From the NCBI RefSeq assembly GCF_008000935.1, contig NZ_CP042831.1:310001-374000 (forward strand): DNA of 64,000 bases, written 5' to 3'. Shown in pieces: positions 26,929 to 35,504 of this stretch. The notes beneath the pieces are model-generated. The model saw only the letters and a program-made list of their open reading frames with translations, had not been told where the DNA came from and searched no databases. The stretch is from Flavobacterium alkalisoli (GTDB taxonomy: Bacteria; Bacteroidota; Bacteroidia; Flavobacteriales; Flavobacteriaceae). The stretch's first letter is position 1. Each line of letters opens with the position of its first letter. A program made the translations under genes and the position numbers.

Positions 26929-27732
26929 ATGGCAACCCATAAATTTAAAACCGAAACCGTTAACGAATATATTGTAAAATGGCTGCGCGACTATGCAGCT
27001 AACGCAAAAGTTAAGGGTTTTGTTGTGGGAATATCCGGTGGTATAGACTCAGCCGTCACCTCAACACTGTGTGCACAAACCGGCCTGCCTACACTATGCG
27101 TAGAAATGCCCATACATCAGGCAAAAAGCCAGGTAAGCCGTGGCAGGGAGCATATACAGCAGTTAAAGGAGCGTTTTGATAATGTATCTTCGGCAGAGGC
27201 CGACCTCACACCGGTTTTTGAAACTTTTAGAAAGGAAGTGCCTGAGACCGACAATCAGTACCTGCAGGACTTAACCCTTGCCAACACAAGGGCACGACTA
27301 AGGATGACTACCCTTTATTACTTTGCAGGTATAAACAGTGCGCTGATTGCAGGAACAGGAAATAAGGTTGAGGACTTTGGCGTAGGCTTTTTTACCAAAT
27401 ATGGTGATGGCGGTGTAGACCTTAGCCCTATTGCTGACTTAATGAAATCGGAAGTACGTGAACTTGCTAAATACCTTCAGGTTCCACAAAGCATTATTAC
27501 TGCAAAACCTACCGATGGCCTCTTTGGTGATGACCGAAGTGACGAGGACCAATTAGGAGCCAGTTATGATGAACTGGAATGGGCAATGCGTGAGGCCGAA
27601 AAAGGAAGAAAGCACGACGAGTTTGAAGGAAGGGAAAAAGAAGTTTTTAACATTTATTTAAGACTCAATTCCATAAACCAGCATAAAATGAACCCAATAC
27701 CGGTTTGTGAAATTCCGCCAAATTTGAAATAA
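26929..27732 (+). CDS. nadE: NAD(+) synthase NadE
   Basis: 267 residues: the short, ammonia-dependent form without a glutaminase domain. P-loop 'VVGISGGIDSAVTSTL', then 'LANTRARLRMTTLYYFA', 'GTGNKVEDFGVGFFTKYGDG' and 'KPTDGLFGDDRSDEDQLG' are all diagnostic. It converts deamido-NAD to NAD in the cytoplasm. It is divergent from gldB, an arrangement also known next to gldBC in F. johnsoniae. Confidence 0.96.
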   Translation: MATHKFKTETVNEYIVKWLRDYAANAKVKGFVVGISGGIDSAVTSTLCAQTGLPTLCVEMPIHQAKSQVSRGREHIQQLKERFDNVSSAEADLTPVFETFRKEVPETDNQYLQDLTLANTRARLRMTTLYYFAGINSALIAGTGNKVEDFGVGFFTKYGDGGVDLSPIADLMKSEVRELAKYLQVPQSIITAKPTDGLFGDDRSDEDQLGASYDELEWAMREAEKGRKHDEFEGREKEVFNIYLRLNSINQHKMNPIPVCEIPPNLK

Positions 27733-27780
27733 AATTCTTTCATTCACAATACTTTAAGATTTTAATAAGATTTTAATTGC

Positions 27781-27788
27781 TAACTTTA
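27781..27788 (+). promoter_or_regulatory. Possible -7 box of the orphan response regulator
   Basis: TAACTTTA, one mismatch from TAnnTTTG, 30 bp before the ATG at 27819. The same variant precedes pepE and dnaG. Confidence 0.45.
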
Positions 27789-27818
27789 CTGTAGGTTTTA
27801 ACTCAAAAAATAGCAATT

Positions 27819-28448
27819 ATGATTAAACTATGCTTAGCGGATAATCATCCTGTAGTACACTATGGAATGAAAGCGTACTTTAGCGAAAATCCGGAAATCA
27901 GCTTTGCAGGGGTGGTAAACAATCTTGACGGCCTCATGGATGTATTAAAAAAGAAGACTGTTGACGCCGCCATTATTGACCTGGAGTTAGACGGACTAAC
28001 GAGTATAAGCTCGGTAAAATCTCTCGTAAAAGATTATCCCGAAACCAAGATTATAATTTTTACTAATCTTGCTGAGCAAATATATGCCCCTAATGCCCTA
28101 AAAGCCGGTGTTTCTGCCTACGTGCATAAAAATGCCAAGATGGAAGACCTTGAAAATGCCATTAAAAGAGTTGTTAAGGGAGAAGTTGTTTTCAGCGAAC
28201 TGGTAAAGAAAAATCTTGCGCTTCTCAACAAAGGAAAAAAATCGGAAAGGCTCTACAGAAAACTATCTTCCCGTGAAATTGAAGTACTGCGTTATCTTAG
28301 CGAAGGAAAAAAGAACAAAGAGATTGCAAAGCTGCTTGACCTGAACGAAAAAACAATAAGCACTTACAAACTAAGACTGCTTACAAAACTGCACGTTACT
28401 AACTTAGTAGACTTAGTAAACAAAGCTAAAACCCTGGAAATAGTTTAA
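27819..28448 (+). CDS. Orphan LuxR/NarL-type response regulator
   Basis: 209 residues. Receiver domain with phospho-acceptor Asp54 ('AAIIDLELDGL') and conserved Lys104 ('YVHKNAK'); the usual acidic pair reads D8-N9 instead of D-D. C-terminal LuxR helix-turn-helix 'LSSREIEVLRYLSEGKKNKEIAKLL' (in part) with 'NEKTISTYKLRLLTKL'. No histidine kinase gene is adjacent; neighbours are nadE and dnaG. Target genes unknown. Confidence 0.9.
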   Translation: MIKLCLADNHPVVHYGMKAYFSENPEISFAGVVNNLDGLMDVLKKKTVDAAIIDLELDGLTSISSVKSLVKDYPETKIIIFTNLAEQIYAPNALKAGVSAYVHKNAKMEDLENAIKRVVKGEVVFSELVKKNLALLNKGKKSERLYRKLSSREIEVLRYLSEGKKNKEIAKLLDLNEKTISTYKLRLLTKLHVTNLVDLVNKAKTLEIV

Positions 28449-28523
28449 CCCCCACTAAAACATATTTACAAAGGAACCCACAACACTACACCCACCCACA
28501 AACCACCTTATAACATACCGAAA

Positions 28524-28549
28524 TAAAAAAGGCAACCTTAAAAGCTGCC
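28524..28549 (-). terminator. Terminator after dnaG
   Basis: On the minus strand GGCAGC...GTTGCC (one G-T pair) followed by TTTTTTATTT, 16 bp beyond the dnaG stop codon. Confidence 0.7.
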
Positions 28550-28564
28550 CTGATATTGTATTAC

Positions 28565-30544
28565 CTATGTGGTACGTATTCGTTCAATACGTTTAAGTAC
28601 GTTTCTGTTAAGTTCGGTGTAATCCATTATATCCTGCATAACATCTCTGTTGTCTGCCTCAGGTTCCGGTCTTACCTGCGTCATAAGCTCATGAATCAGT
28701 TTTTTGATAAGTCGGGACCTTAAATCAAAAATAATCTGTGTCACGTGTTCCTCTACAGTCATATCCTTCATCTTAACAGGTATTTGCTGCTTATCTTCCC
28801 ATCCGCTAAGGAGATATTTATCATCTTCCATATAAATATCTGACACCAGCCCCTGCAGATCAACTGAGAAATTATTAATGAAGTTTTCCTGTTTGATTTC
28901 CTTATTAAGATATATCTCAATCATCTGCTTTAAAAGCGCACTAAAGGTAGGTTGAGTAAATTCAATTTCATCTTCCTGCAGGTTCAAGTAAATCCATTCA
29001 TATACTTTACAGGCTTGTACTTCAGTAAAAGTGACCTCTTCACCGTACTCGTCGAACTTCGTGTATATGTTCTTAAATTCACACTCCATATCGCCATAAA
29101 GCTGAAGTGCTTTTACAATTTCATATTCAATACCCGAAAGATCGTCTGCACTTTGTTTTACTTCCGGCATTTCCTCAACCACAGGCTGCATTGCTTTTGC
29201 CTTTTGCTCTTCTTTTTGCTTTTTACCGGCATCAGTAATATCCTTTTGCACTAACTGAGCCAGTGTACTTACCAGCACCTGCTCTGATATATCCATAATA
29301 CGGGAACATTCCTGTATGTATACCTCACGCTGAATCCTATCTGGTATTTTAGAAATACTGGTTACTATATCCCTTATAAGGCCTGCTTTTTTTACCGGAT
29401 CGTTTTGCGCTTCATCCATAAGTAATGAAGCCTTGAACTGTATAAAGTCTTTAGCGTTACTGCTTAGGTATTCGGTCAGTTCCTCATAAGATGATTTCTT
29501 AGCAAAACTATCAGGGTCTTCCCCATCAGGAAAAGTACACACCTTAACGTTCATGCCTTCTTCAAGGATAAGATCTATACCTCTTATCGAAGCCCTAAGA
29601 CCGGCAGCATCGCCGTCAAAAAGTACGGTAATGTTTTTGGTAAGCCTGTTTATAAGGCGTATCTGATCGGGCGTTAAGGCAGTTCCCGATGAAGCCACAA
29701 CGTTTTCTATACCCGCCTGATTTAGCTGTATAACATCGGTATAGCCTTCTACAAGGTAACAGTTATCCAGTTTTGCTATAGATTGTTTGGCATGATAAAT
29801 ACCGTACAGCACTTTGCTTTTATGGTAAATATCACTTTCCGGAGAGTTAAGGTATTTGGCTACTTTTTTATCGTTAGTCAAAATACGACCACCAAAACCT
29901 AAAACACGGCCCGACATACTTTGTATAGGAAACATAACGCGTCCACGGAATCTGTCTACATTCCTACCGTCTTCCCTAACTATAGTTAGTCCGGTTTTAT
30001 CAAGATATTCCAGCTTATACCCTTTACCCAGGGCTTCTTTGCTAAATGCATCCCATTCTTCAGGGGAATAACCCAATCCGAATTTTTTAATTGTTTCAGA
30101 TGTAAACCCTCTTTCCTTAAAGTAAGAATAGCCTATAGCCTGCCCCTCATCTGTATTTAATAGTGTACTTTGAAAATATTTCTGCGCAAATTCAGAAACC
30201 AGGTACATACTCTCCCTTTCATTAGCTTCCTGCTTCTGTTCCTGAGACTGCTCAGTTTCCTCGATTTCTATGTTGTATTTTTTTGCCAGATAACGGATTG
30301 CTTCCGGATACGAAAAGTGTTCGTGTTCCATTAAAAAAGCAACTACGTTACCTCCTTTACCGGAGCTGAAATCCTTCCATATCTGCTTCACCGGAGATAC
30401 CATAAACGAAGGCGACTTCTCATTACTGAAAGGACTAAGTCCCTTAAAGTTACTACCGGCACGCTTTAGGTTTATAAAATCACCTATAACCTCCTCAAGG
30501 CGAGCAGTCTCAAATACAGTATCTATGGTACTTTGTGAAATCAA
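28565..30544 (-). CDS. dnaG: DNA primase DnaG with degenerate zinc-binding domain
   Basis: 659 residues. Synthesises RNA primers at the replication fork with the DnaB helicase. The N-terminal CHC2-like domain keeps its fold landmarks (FKGLSPFSNEKSPSF and KDFSSGKGGNVVAF) but the four zinc ligands are replaced: Ser37, Ser40, Asp58 and Ser61 where E. coli has Cys, His, Cys, Cys. The catalytic TOPRIM core is intact ('YLVEGYTDVIQL' and 'VLFDGDAAGLRAS'). The C-terminal DnaB-interacting part is long and poorly conserved. The start is a TTG at 30544, chosen because MISQSTIDTVFETARLEEVI matches the family opening. Confidence 0.96.
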   Translation of the reverse strand: MISQSTIDTVFETARLEEVIGDFINLKRAGSNFKGLSPFSNEKSPSFMVSPVKQIWKDFSSGKGGNVVAFLMEHEHFSYPEAIRYLAKKYNIEIEETEQSQEQKQEANERESMYLVSEFAQKYFQSTLLNTDEGQAIGYSYFKERGFTSETIKKFGLGYSPEEWDAFSKEALGKGYKLEYLDKTGLTIVREDGRNVDRFRGRVMFPIQSMSGRVLGFGGRILTNDKKVAKYLNSPESDIYHKSKVLYGIYHAKQSIAKLDNCYLVEGYTDVIQLNQAGIENVVASSGTALTPDQIRLINRLTKNITVLFDGDAAGLRASIRGIDLILEEGMNVKVCTFPDGEDPDSFAKKSSYEELTEYLSSNAKDFIQFKASLLMDEAQNDPVKKAGLIRDIVTSISKIPDRIQREVYIQECSRIMDISEQVLVSTLAQLVQKDITDAGKKQKEEQKAKAMQPVVEEMPEVKQSADDLSGIEYEIVKALQLYGDMECEFKNIYTKFDEYGEEVTFTEVQACKVYEWIYLNLQEDEIEFTQPTFSALLKQMIEIYLNKEIKQENFINNFSVDLQGLVSDIYMEDDKYLLSGWEDKQQIPVKMKDMTVEEHVTQIIFDLRSRLIKKLIHELMTQVRPEPEADNRDVMQDIMDYTELNRNVLKRIERIRTT

Positions 30545-30573
30545 GGTTTGGTCAAATATTAAAGGGGTGTAAA

Positions 30574-30591
30574 GTTACAAAGAATTGTAAC
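30574..30591. promoter_or_regulatory. Palindrome at the dnaG promoter
   Basis: GTTACAA-agaa-TTGTAAC, perfect 7-bp arms. On the minus strand its downstream arm overlaps the possible -7 box TAACTTTA of dnaG. It may be an operator or a leader hairpin. Confidence 0.5.
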
Positions 30592-30598
30592 CAAACTT

Positions 30599-30617
30599 AA
30601 AGATATAAAATATCTTT
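30599..30617 (-). terminator. Possible weak terminator after the SDR/DUF2867 gene
   Basis: AAAGATAT-aaa-ATATCTTT, perfect 8-bp arms, directly after the stop codon of the upstream minus-strand gene. The stem is all A/T except one G-C pair and the U-tract is short, so efficiency would be low. Confidence 0.4.
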
Positions 30618-30618
30618 A

Positions 30619-32040
30619 TTATTCCTTCGCCACCAAGCTGTCTATCATTCCGTTAAAAATGAAATAGTGAAAAGGCAGCACAGAATACCAGTACAACCTG
30701 CCCCACAAACCTTTAGGCCTAAAAACAGCGCGTTGCCAAAGCTTACCCTTTTCTATCCTGAATTCCAGCCAGGCTTCACCCGGTAATTTCATCTCCGCAT
30801 AGAGTAAAAGACGTTTCTCTTCTCTGTTGGCAAAAAGTACGCGCCAAAAATCGAGCGCATCGCCCGGTTGTATTTTAGAAGGATGGGTCCTTCCCCTTCG
30901 CAGTCCCACACCACCAAACATCTTATCAAGAAACCCTCTGGCCTTCCATAAAAAGTCTCCGTAATACCATCCCGTATAACCTCCTAAAGCCCATATCCTG
31001 TTTAGCACCTCTTCTTCATTATCAACTTTGCGTGATTTTATATCCTTAAAACAACCATATTTGGGAATGGTAATGTATTTAGAGATCTTTTCACTAAAAC
31101 GCCCGCTTACAATAGAGTCTTTCCAACTTGAAAGTATAGCGTCTTCCTCTATTTTCTGAAAAGCTTTCTCCACTGCTTCCCTATATGTTATGGGATGGAC
31201 ATTCAACATCTCACCAAGATTATTAGAACGGCCCACAATGGTTATTTTCATACTATCCACAAGAGATGCTGCCAGCTTAAAAGTTGTGGAGGTAACAAAG
31301 TACAACCAATAGGATGACAATTTAGGCGTCATTACCGGAAGGGTGATGATATAGCGCTTAAGTTGGCGTACTTCAGCAAAAATGAGAAGCATTTTTTTAT
31401 AGGTCAGTATTTCGGGACCATATATATCATAATTGTTATTGTAAAGCCTTTCATCTCCTGCAGCTTTAGAAAGGTAACTTAACACATCCCTTATGGCTAT
31501 GGGCTGTGTTTTTGTATTAAGCCACTTAGGAGTGACCATGACAGGAAGTTTTTCAACCAAATCCCTTATAATCTCGAACGATGCGCTGCCACTTCCTACA
31601 ATAATTCCTGCCCTGAAAGCGGTTAAGGCATATTTACCCCCGCCCAGCGCCTGTTCTACCTGTTTTCTGGATCGCAGGTGTTTGGATAGCACATCTTCGT
31701 TTACAATACCGCTTAAATATATAACCTGTTTTAATGAAGTATCCTTTACATAACTGATAAAGTTATAGGCACAGGCAAGTTCCTGCTTTTCAAAATCTTC
31801 TGAAGCCGACATAGAGTGCATAAGGTAATAGGCCACCTCTATATCCTGTGGAATTTTCACACCTGTGGAATAAACCAGAAAATCGACTTCGACAAATGTT
31901 ATGGAGTCCTGATCTTTAAACTGTTCGGGAATTCTGTTAAGATCTCTTACACAACACACCAGTTCATGGCCTGCTTCCAGCAAAAACGGAATAAGCCTTT
32001 TACCTATATAACCTGTTGTGCCTGTTACAAGAATTTTCAT
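30619..32040 (-). CDS. SDR-family NAD(P)-binding oxidoreductase with C-terminal DUF2867 domain
   Basis: 473 residues. N-terminal Rossmann fold with glycine motif 'VTGTTGYIGKRLIP', 'AYYLMHSM' and 'QVIYLSGI', an atypical extended SDR (NmrA/complex I-NDUFA9-like). The last 140 residues ('PGDALDFWRVLFANREEKRL...', 'AVFRPKGLWGRLYWYSVLP') match the DUF2867 family. Proteins of this architecture are widespread in Bacteroidetes, but the substrate is unknown. Upstream of dnaG on the same strand. Confidence 0.88.
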   Translation of the reverse strand: MKILVTGTTGYIGKRLIPFLLEAGHELVCCVRDLNRIPEQFKDQDSITFVEVDFLVYSTGVKIPQDIEVAYYLMHSMSASEDFEKQELACAYNFISYVKDTSLKQVIYLSGIVNEDVLSKHLRSRKQVEQALGGGKYALTAFRAGIIVGSGSASFEIIRDLVEKLPVMVTPKWLNTKTQPIAIRDVLSYLSKAAGDERLYNNNYDIYGPEILTYKKMLLIFAEVRQLKRYIITLPVMTPKLSSYWLYFVTSTTFKLAASLVDSMKITIVGRSNNLGEMLNVHPITYREAVEKAFQKIEEDAILSSWKDSIVSGRFSEKISKYITIPKYGCFKDIKSRKVDNEEEVLNRIWALGGYTGWYYGDFLWKARGFLDKMFGGVGLRRGRTHPSKIQPGDALDFWRVLFANREEKRLLLYAEMKLPGEAWLEFRIEKGKLWQRAVFRPKGLWGRLYWYSVLPFHYFIFNGMIDSLVAKE

Positions 32041-32135
32041 GGTGTAAGAATAGTTCTTATAAAGTTAGTTACAACTTTATAAAAACACCCTATAAACAGT
32101 TGTTATTTAATTACTAAAAAGCAATTAGGTATGCC

Positions 32136-32633
32136 CTATTCCGAACTCATAGTATATCCAGAATACCGTTCTTTGAACCAATCTTTCTCTTTTTTAATTT
32201 CTGAGGAAGAAAGCTCGGAAATCACATAAAAAGAATTATCTAAAAGCATAAAAAAATCAATATCTTCTTCATGACAGATAGTAATCATTTTAATAAGATT
32301 ACTGTATTTTGACCCTTTAGCAAAATCAAACCTTACACCATTAATTGTATCACTGGTATTCGCTAATGTATGAATTAACTCTCTGGCTTCTTTAAACTTA
32401 TCTTTATTTCTTTCTTTATCAGCATCAATAATATAAGTGGCATACTTCCTCTCAAAAGGAAGAGGGTATGGCCAATATTCACGATTCGGATCTATCATTG
32501 CTAAATTTAGACATCTGTCATCACTAAACATATCCGCATTATACATATAGGCATAAGCTAGTGCCGGAAGCAGTAATACTACTGCACCCAAACCTGTAAA
32601 ATAACTAAACCTTTTACTCCTAAAACGCCCCAT
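32136..32633 (-). CDS. Hypothetical membrane-anchored protein
   Basis: 165 residues, not recognised. One hydrophobic segment (about 12-30, TGLGAVVLLLPALAYAYMY), positively charged before it, so the remaining 130 residues are probably periplasmic. The middle part 'FDFAKGSKYSNLIKMITICH' followed by 'FFMLLDNSFYVI' resembles the periplasmic alpha/beta domain of ExbD-type proteins, but this is a weak visual impression. It follows the response regulator gene by 43 bp on the same strand and may belong to that group. Confidence 0.7.
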   Translation of the reverse strand: MGRFRSKRFSYFTGLGAVVLLLPALAYAYMYNADMFSDDRCLNLAMIDPNREYWPYPLPFERKYATYIIDADKERNKDKFKEARELIHTLANTSDTINGVRFDFAKGSKYSNLIKMITICHEEDIDFFMLLDNSFYVISELSSSEIKKEKDWFKERYSGYTMSSE

Positions 32634-32676
32634 AGACCTATAGATTAGTTATTTAAAGATATAAAAAAGCAATGAA

Positions 32677-33339
32677 TTAACTTAAATCTTCCACATCCAG
32701 CAGATTGTGCTTTAGGGCAAACACTATAACACCAATAAAGTTCTTGGCTCCCACTTTATTAATCATCCTCTGCCTATGGGTTTCTACAGTGCGCTGATGG
32801 ATAAAAAGTTCTTCGGCTATTTCGGCAGAGCTTTTTCCCCGGCAGATAAGACGAATAACCTCCTTTTCCCTGTCACTTAAAAAATCACTGTCGGGTTGCA
32901 GTTCGTTTCCTCCCTGCTGAAACAACATAAGATCTTTTAGTACCGACCCTAATTCAGGACCCAGATAAAAACCGGTAGTATTTAAATTACGGATTGCCAA
33001 CTCAAGCTGTTCCGGCTCCGAATTTTTAGTAACAAAGCCATGTGCACCACTTTGCATTACGTGCCTTATGGTCTCTTTGCTTGATAGTTGCGATATCATT
33101 AATATCTTAATGGTATCGTGAGTATTAAGTACTTTTCCACAAAGCGTATAGCCATCCATTTCAGGCATCTGAATATCAAGAAGAGCAATATCAATATCCT
33201 TATTCTCTTTAAGGAAAGAAAGGAAGTCTTTACCGCTATCACTTTCATAAACCACCTCAACCCCCTCAAGAGTACCTAAAAGGGCTGCAAGGCTTTTCCT
33301 GAAAAGCTTATGATCGTCTACAAGAGCTAACTTAAGCAT
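32677..33339 (-). CDS. NarL-type response regulator
   Basis: 220 residues. Receiver domain with acidic pair D8-D9, phospho-acceptor Asp55 ('ALLDIQMPEMDGY') and Lys105. The C-terminal LuxR-type helix-turn-helix is 'LSDREKEVIRLICRGKSSAEIAEELF' (in part) followed by 'HQRTVETHRQRMINK'. It overlaps the histidine kinase gene by 8 bp, so the two form a cognate pair. It may autoregulate through the palindrome at 34123-34144. Confidence 0.94.
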   Translation of the reverse strand: MLKLALVDDHKLFRKSLAALLGTLEGVEVVYESDSGKDFLSFLKENKDIDIALLDIQMPEMDGYTLCGKVLNTHDTIKILMISQLSSKETIRHVMQSGAHGFVTKNSEPEQLELAIRNLNTTGFYLGPELGSVLKDLMLFQQGGNELQPDSDFLSDREKEVIRLICRGKSSAEIAEELFIHQRTVETHRQRMINKVGAKNFIGVIVFALKHNLLDVEDLS

Positions 33340-34102
33340 TGTTTACATTTTTTAGTGTTATGGTAAAACGGTTACCCGTTTGCCTTTCTTCTTCCTGAAC
33401 TATAATTCCGCCTACAGCATGCAGGCGTGAATTGATATTTTTAAGTCCGCTGGCATTTGGCTTCATCAGGTTCTCCTTAAAATTAAACGGAGTTCCGTCA
33501 TCTGTTATATCAATAGCCAGGACTTCTTTATTTAAAGCTATATTTATATCACATTTAGAAACGTTGCCATACTTAACCATATTTGTGGTTAACTCCTGTA
33601 ACACCCTAAAAAGCTGATACGCTACCGATGCCGGTAATGCTAGTGCTCCGTTAGATGTAACCTCAAAATAAATTTGGGCTTTTGCCCCTATACCTTCAAG
33701 ATAACCTTTAAGCGCGGGCACAAGCCCTTCTGTTTCTAATAGCGGCGGCATAAGATTATGCGACACGGCACGCGTATTCTGCAGGGCAGCATCTACCCCT
33801 TCGCGAATCTCATCAAAAATCTCTTTGTTTTCCGATTCTTTTTTTGCCAGTACACTCAGGTAGTTTTTAATAGCACTTAAATCGCCTGACACCCCATCAT
33901 GAAGATCGGCGGCTATACGTGCCCTTTCATTTTTCTCACTTTCAAGACTTACTTTAAGCATGTTTTCGGCTTCCTTACGTTTCATCCTAAAGAAATGCCT
34001 TTGATAAGTCACAACAATAAACAACAGCCCAAATGCTAAAAACAGCATTATAGCTGTACCGATATAAAATAAAGATACTACTTCTTCCCCCGTTCCCTTC
34101 AT
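33332..34102 (-). CDS. NarL-family sensor histidine kinase without a sensor domain
   Basis: 256 residues. One N-terminal membrane segment (about 9-32) with only about eight residues outside, then a HisKA_3 dimerisation domain with phospho-acceptor His68 in 'RIAADLHDGVSGDLSA', and a HATPase domain ('LQELTTNMVKYG', 'DITDDGTPFNF'). There is no periplasmic or PAS domain to detect a signal. The two multi-pass membrane proteins upstream could supply it. It has its own promoter and leader palindrome. Confidence 0.93.
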   Translation of the reverse strand: MKGTGEEVVSLFYIGTAIMLFLAFGLLFIVVTYQRHFFRMKRKEAENMLKVSLESEKNERARIAADLHDGVSGDLSAIKNYLSVLAKKESENKEIFDEIREGVDAALQNTRAVSHNLMPPLLETEGLVPALKGYLEGIGAKAQIYFEVTSNGALALPASVAYQLFRVLQELTTNMVKYGNVSKCDINIALNKEVLAIDITDDGTPFNFKENLMKPNASGLKNINSRLHAVGGIIVQEEERQTGNRFTITLKNVNNA

Positions 34103-34122
34103 AGTGTGTGTATTCTAACATT

Positions 34123-34144
34123 ACAAAGCAGATAATTGCTTTGT
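34123..34144. promoter_or_regulatory. Palindromic operator candidate at the histidine kinase promoter
   Basis: ACAAAGCA-gataat-TGCTTTGT, perfect 8-bp arms with a 6-bp centre. It lies 5 bp downstream of the -7 box and would straddle the transcription start of the kinase-regulator operon. Symmetric sites of this size suit a dimeric NarL-type regulator. Confidence 0.65.
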
Positions 34145-34148
34145 ACCC

Positions 34149-34182
34149 CAAAAATACAATAATAATCGTGTATTTAACACAA
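34149..34182 (-). promoter_or_regulatory. Promoter of the histidine kinase-response regulator operon
   Basis: On the minus strand TTG (34180-34182), 23 bp, then TATTTTTG (34149-34156), an exact TAnnTTTG. It ends 46 bp before the kinase start codon. Confidence 0.7.
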
Positions 34183-34188
34183 TTTTAA

Positions 34189-34842
34189 TTACGGCTTTCT
34201 CTCAGTTCCTTTCCAAACACCTATTATTATCATAATATACATAACAATAAGTCCACCAACAAAAACTAACCAATTAGTTTCAGAAAGACCTGTTATTATT
34301 TTTAACTGATCAAACAATAATGAGATAAAAAACCCTCCGGAAAAATAGATTATCAAACCGCTTATAAAATAAAAAGACGGAATTATCAATAATGAAGTCA
34401 TCTCATTATTAAACAAATCTTTAAACCAAATAAACGATGAAATAAAAACAAAGAGTAATATAGGCACTAAAAGATAAGCCTCTAAAGTCGTATGAATATT
34501 ATATTCCCAATAGTATAGTATAATCAAAAAAACAACTATTACAATAAACATAGTTGCTTTAAAAAAGTACATATATCTTAAACCTAATAACTCCCTAAAA
34601 AAGTACCAGAGGGCTAAAAACTCCAAGAAAGTATATGCTGTAAACCAATATGCAGATGGAATTCTCAAAAAACTCGTAAAAATAAGCTCATAAAAAGCAC
34701 CTATAAATATTAACCACAAATAAGGCCTTATCGCTAGCATTTCGTCCTTAAAACAAGGATTAGTTTTTCTAAAGAAAGTTATTGTCAATGGACTAAAAGC
34801 CAAAATTGTACCGATTAAAGGAAGTATCTCTTTTATATTCAT
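34189..34842 (-). CDS. Multi-pass membrane protein, paralogue of the next gene
   Basis: 217 residues with about seven hydrophobic helices; no known catalytic motif. It shares with the neighbouring protein the pattern 'AIRPYLWLIFIGAFYELIF', 'AYWFTAYTFLEFLALWYFF', 'LYYWEYNIHTTLEAYLLVP' and the ending 'IIGVWKGT', so the two arose by tandem duplication. The ATG at 34842 overlaps the upstream stop codon (ATGA). Function unknown; it resembles 7TM receptor-like modules and lies just upstream of a histidine kinase lacking a sensor. Confidence 0.8.
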   Translation of the reverse strand: MNIKEILPLIGTILAFSPLTITFFRKTNPCFKDEMLAIRPYLWLIFIGAFYELIFTSFLRIPSAYWFTAYTFLEFLALWYFFRELLGLRYMYFFKATMFIVIVVFLIILYYWEYNIHTTLEAYLLVPILLFVFISSFIWFKDLFNNEMTSLLIIPSFYFISGLIIYFSGGFFISLLFDQLKIITGLSETNWLVFVGGLIVMYIMIIIGVWKGTERKP

Positions 34843-35492
34843 TTTTTTCCGGTCCCCTTCCAAACCCCTATTACCATCATTATGCGCATTATATAACTAA
34901 CCATTATATAAATTACCCAGTACTTTTTAAAAAGGCCTGTTATTATTCTTAAATCATATATTAACAGAGAAACAAATACACCTACAGAAAAATAAATCAT
35001 AAGACCATTTGTAAAATAAAAAGCGGGGGTTTTCCATATAGGCACTAAGTGTGTTTTCTTAAAAAGCAATTTATAATATAGAAAAACACATACGAATACA
35101 AATAATGATATAGGAACATATAAATAACCTTCGAGTTTTGAATGAAATTCAATACTCCAATAATATAAAGTAATTAAAAAAGCTGTCAGTACTAAAAGAA
35201 AGGAGATGTAAAAAAACCTTTTATAGTTACCAATAAGAATTCTGCTAAAAAAATACCACAACATTAAAAATTCCAGCAAAGTATAAGCTGTAAACCAATA
35301 TGCGGTTTCAATCTTTAATAGAATTGAAAACACCAATTCGTAAAAGCTACCTAAAAAGAGTAGCCACAGATAAGGCTTTATTGCAAGTAAATCTATTTTA
35401 TAAGACTTAATTATTTTTCTAAACCTTAAAAAAAATAATGGTAATGCAGATATAGCGAAAGCTCCGTAAATAATATAATCCTGCATTACCAT
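34839..35492 (-). CDS. Multi-pass membrane protein, paralogue of the preceding gene
   Basis: 217 residues, about seven membrane helices, not recognised as a named family. Shared blocks with its downstream paralogue: 'AIKPYLWLLFLGSFYELVF', 'AYWFTAYTLLEFLMLWYFF', 'LYYWSIEFHSKLEGYLYVP' and the final 'VIGVWKGTGKK'. It begins 12 bp after the cysteine-containing 104-residue gene and is translationally coupled to the next. Possibly a membrane sensor or signalling partner; no biochemical role can be assigned. Confidence 0.82.
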   Translation of the reverse strand: MVMQDYIIYGAFAISALPLFFLRFRKIIKSYKIDLLAIKPYLWLLFLGSFYELVFSILLKIETAYWFTAYTLLEFLMLWYFFSRILIGNYKRFFYISFLLVLTAFLITLYYWSIEFHSKLEGYLYVPISLFVFVCVFLYYKLLFKKTHLVPIWKTPAFYFTNGLMIYFSVGVFVSLLIYDLRIITGLFKKYWVIYIMVSYIMRIMMVIGVWKGTGKK

Positions 35493-35504
35493 TTTTCAGA
35501 TCAT

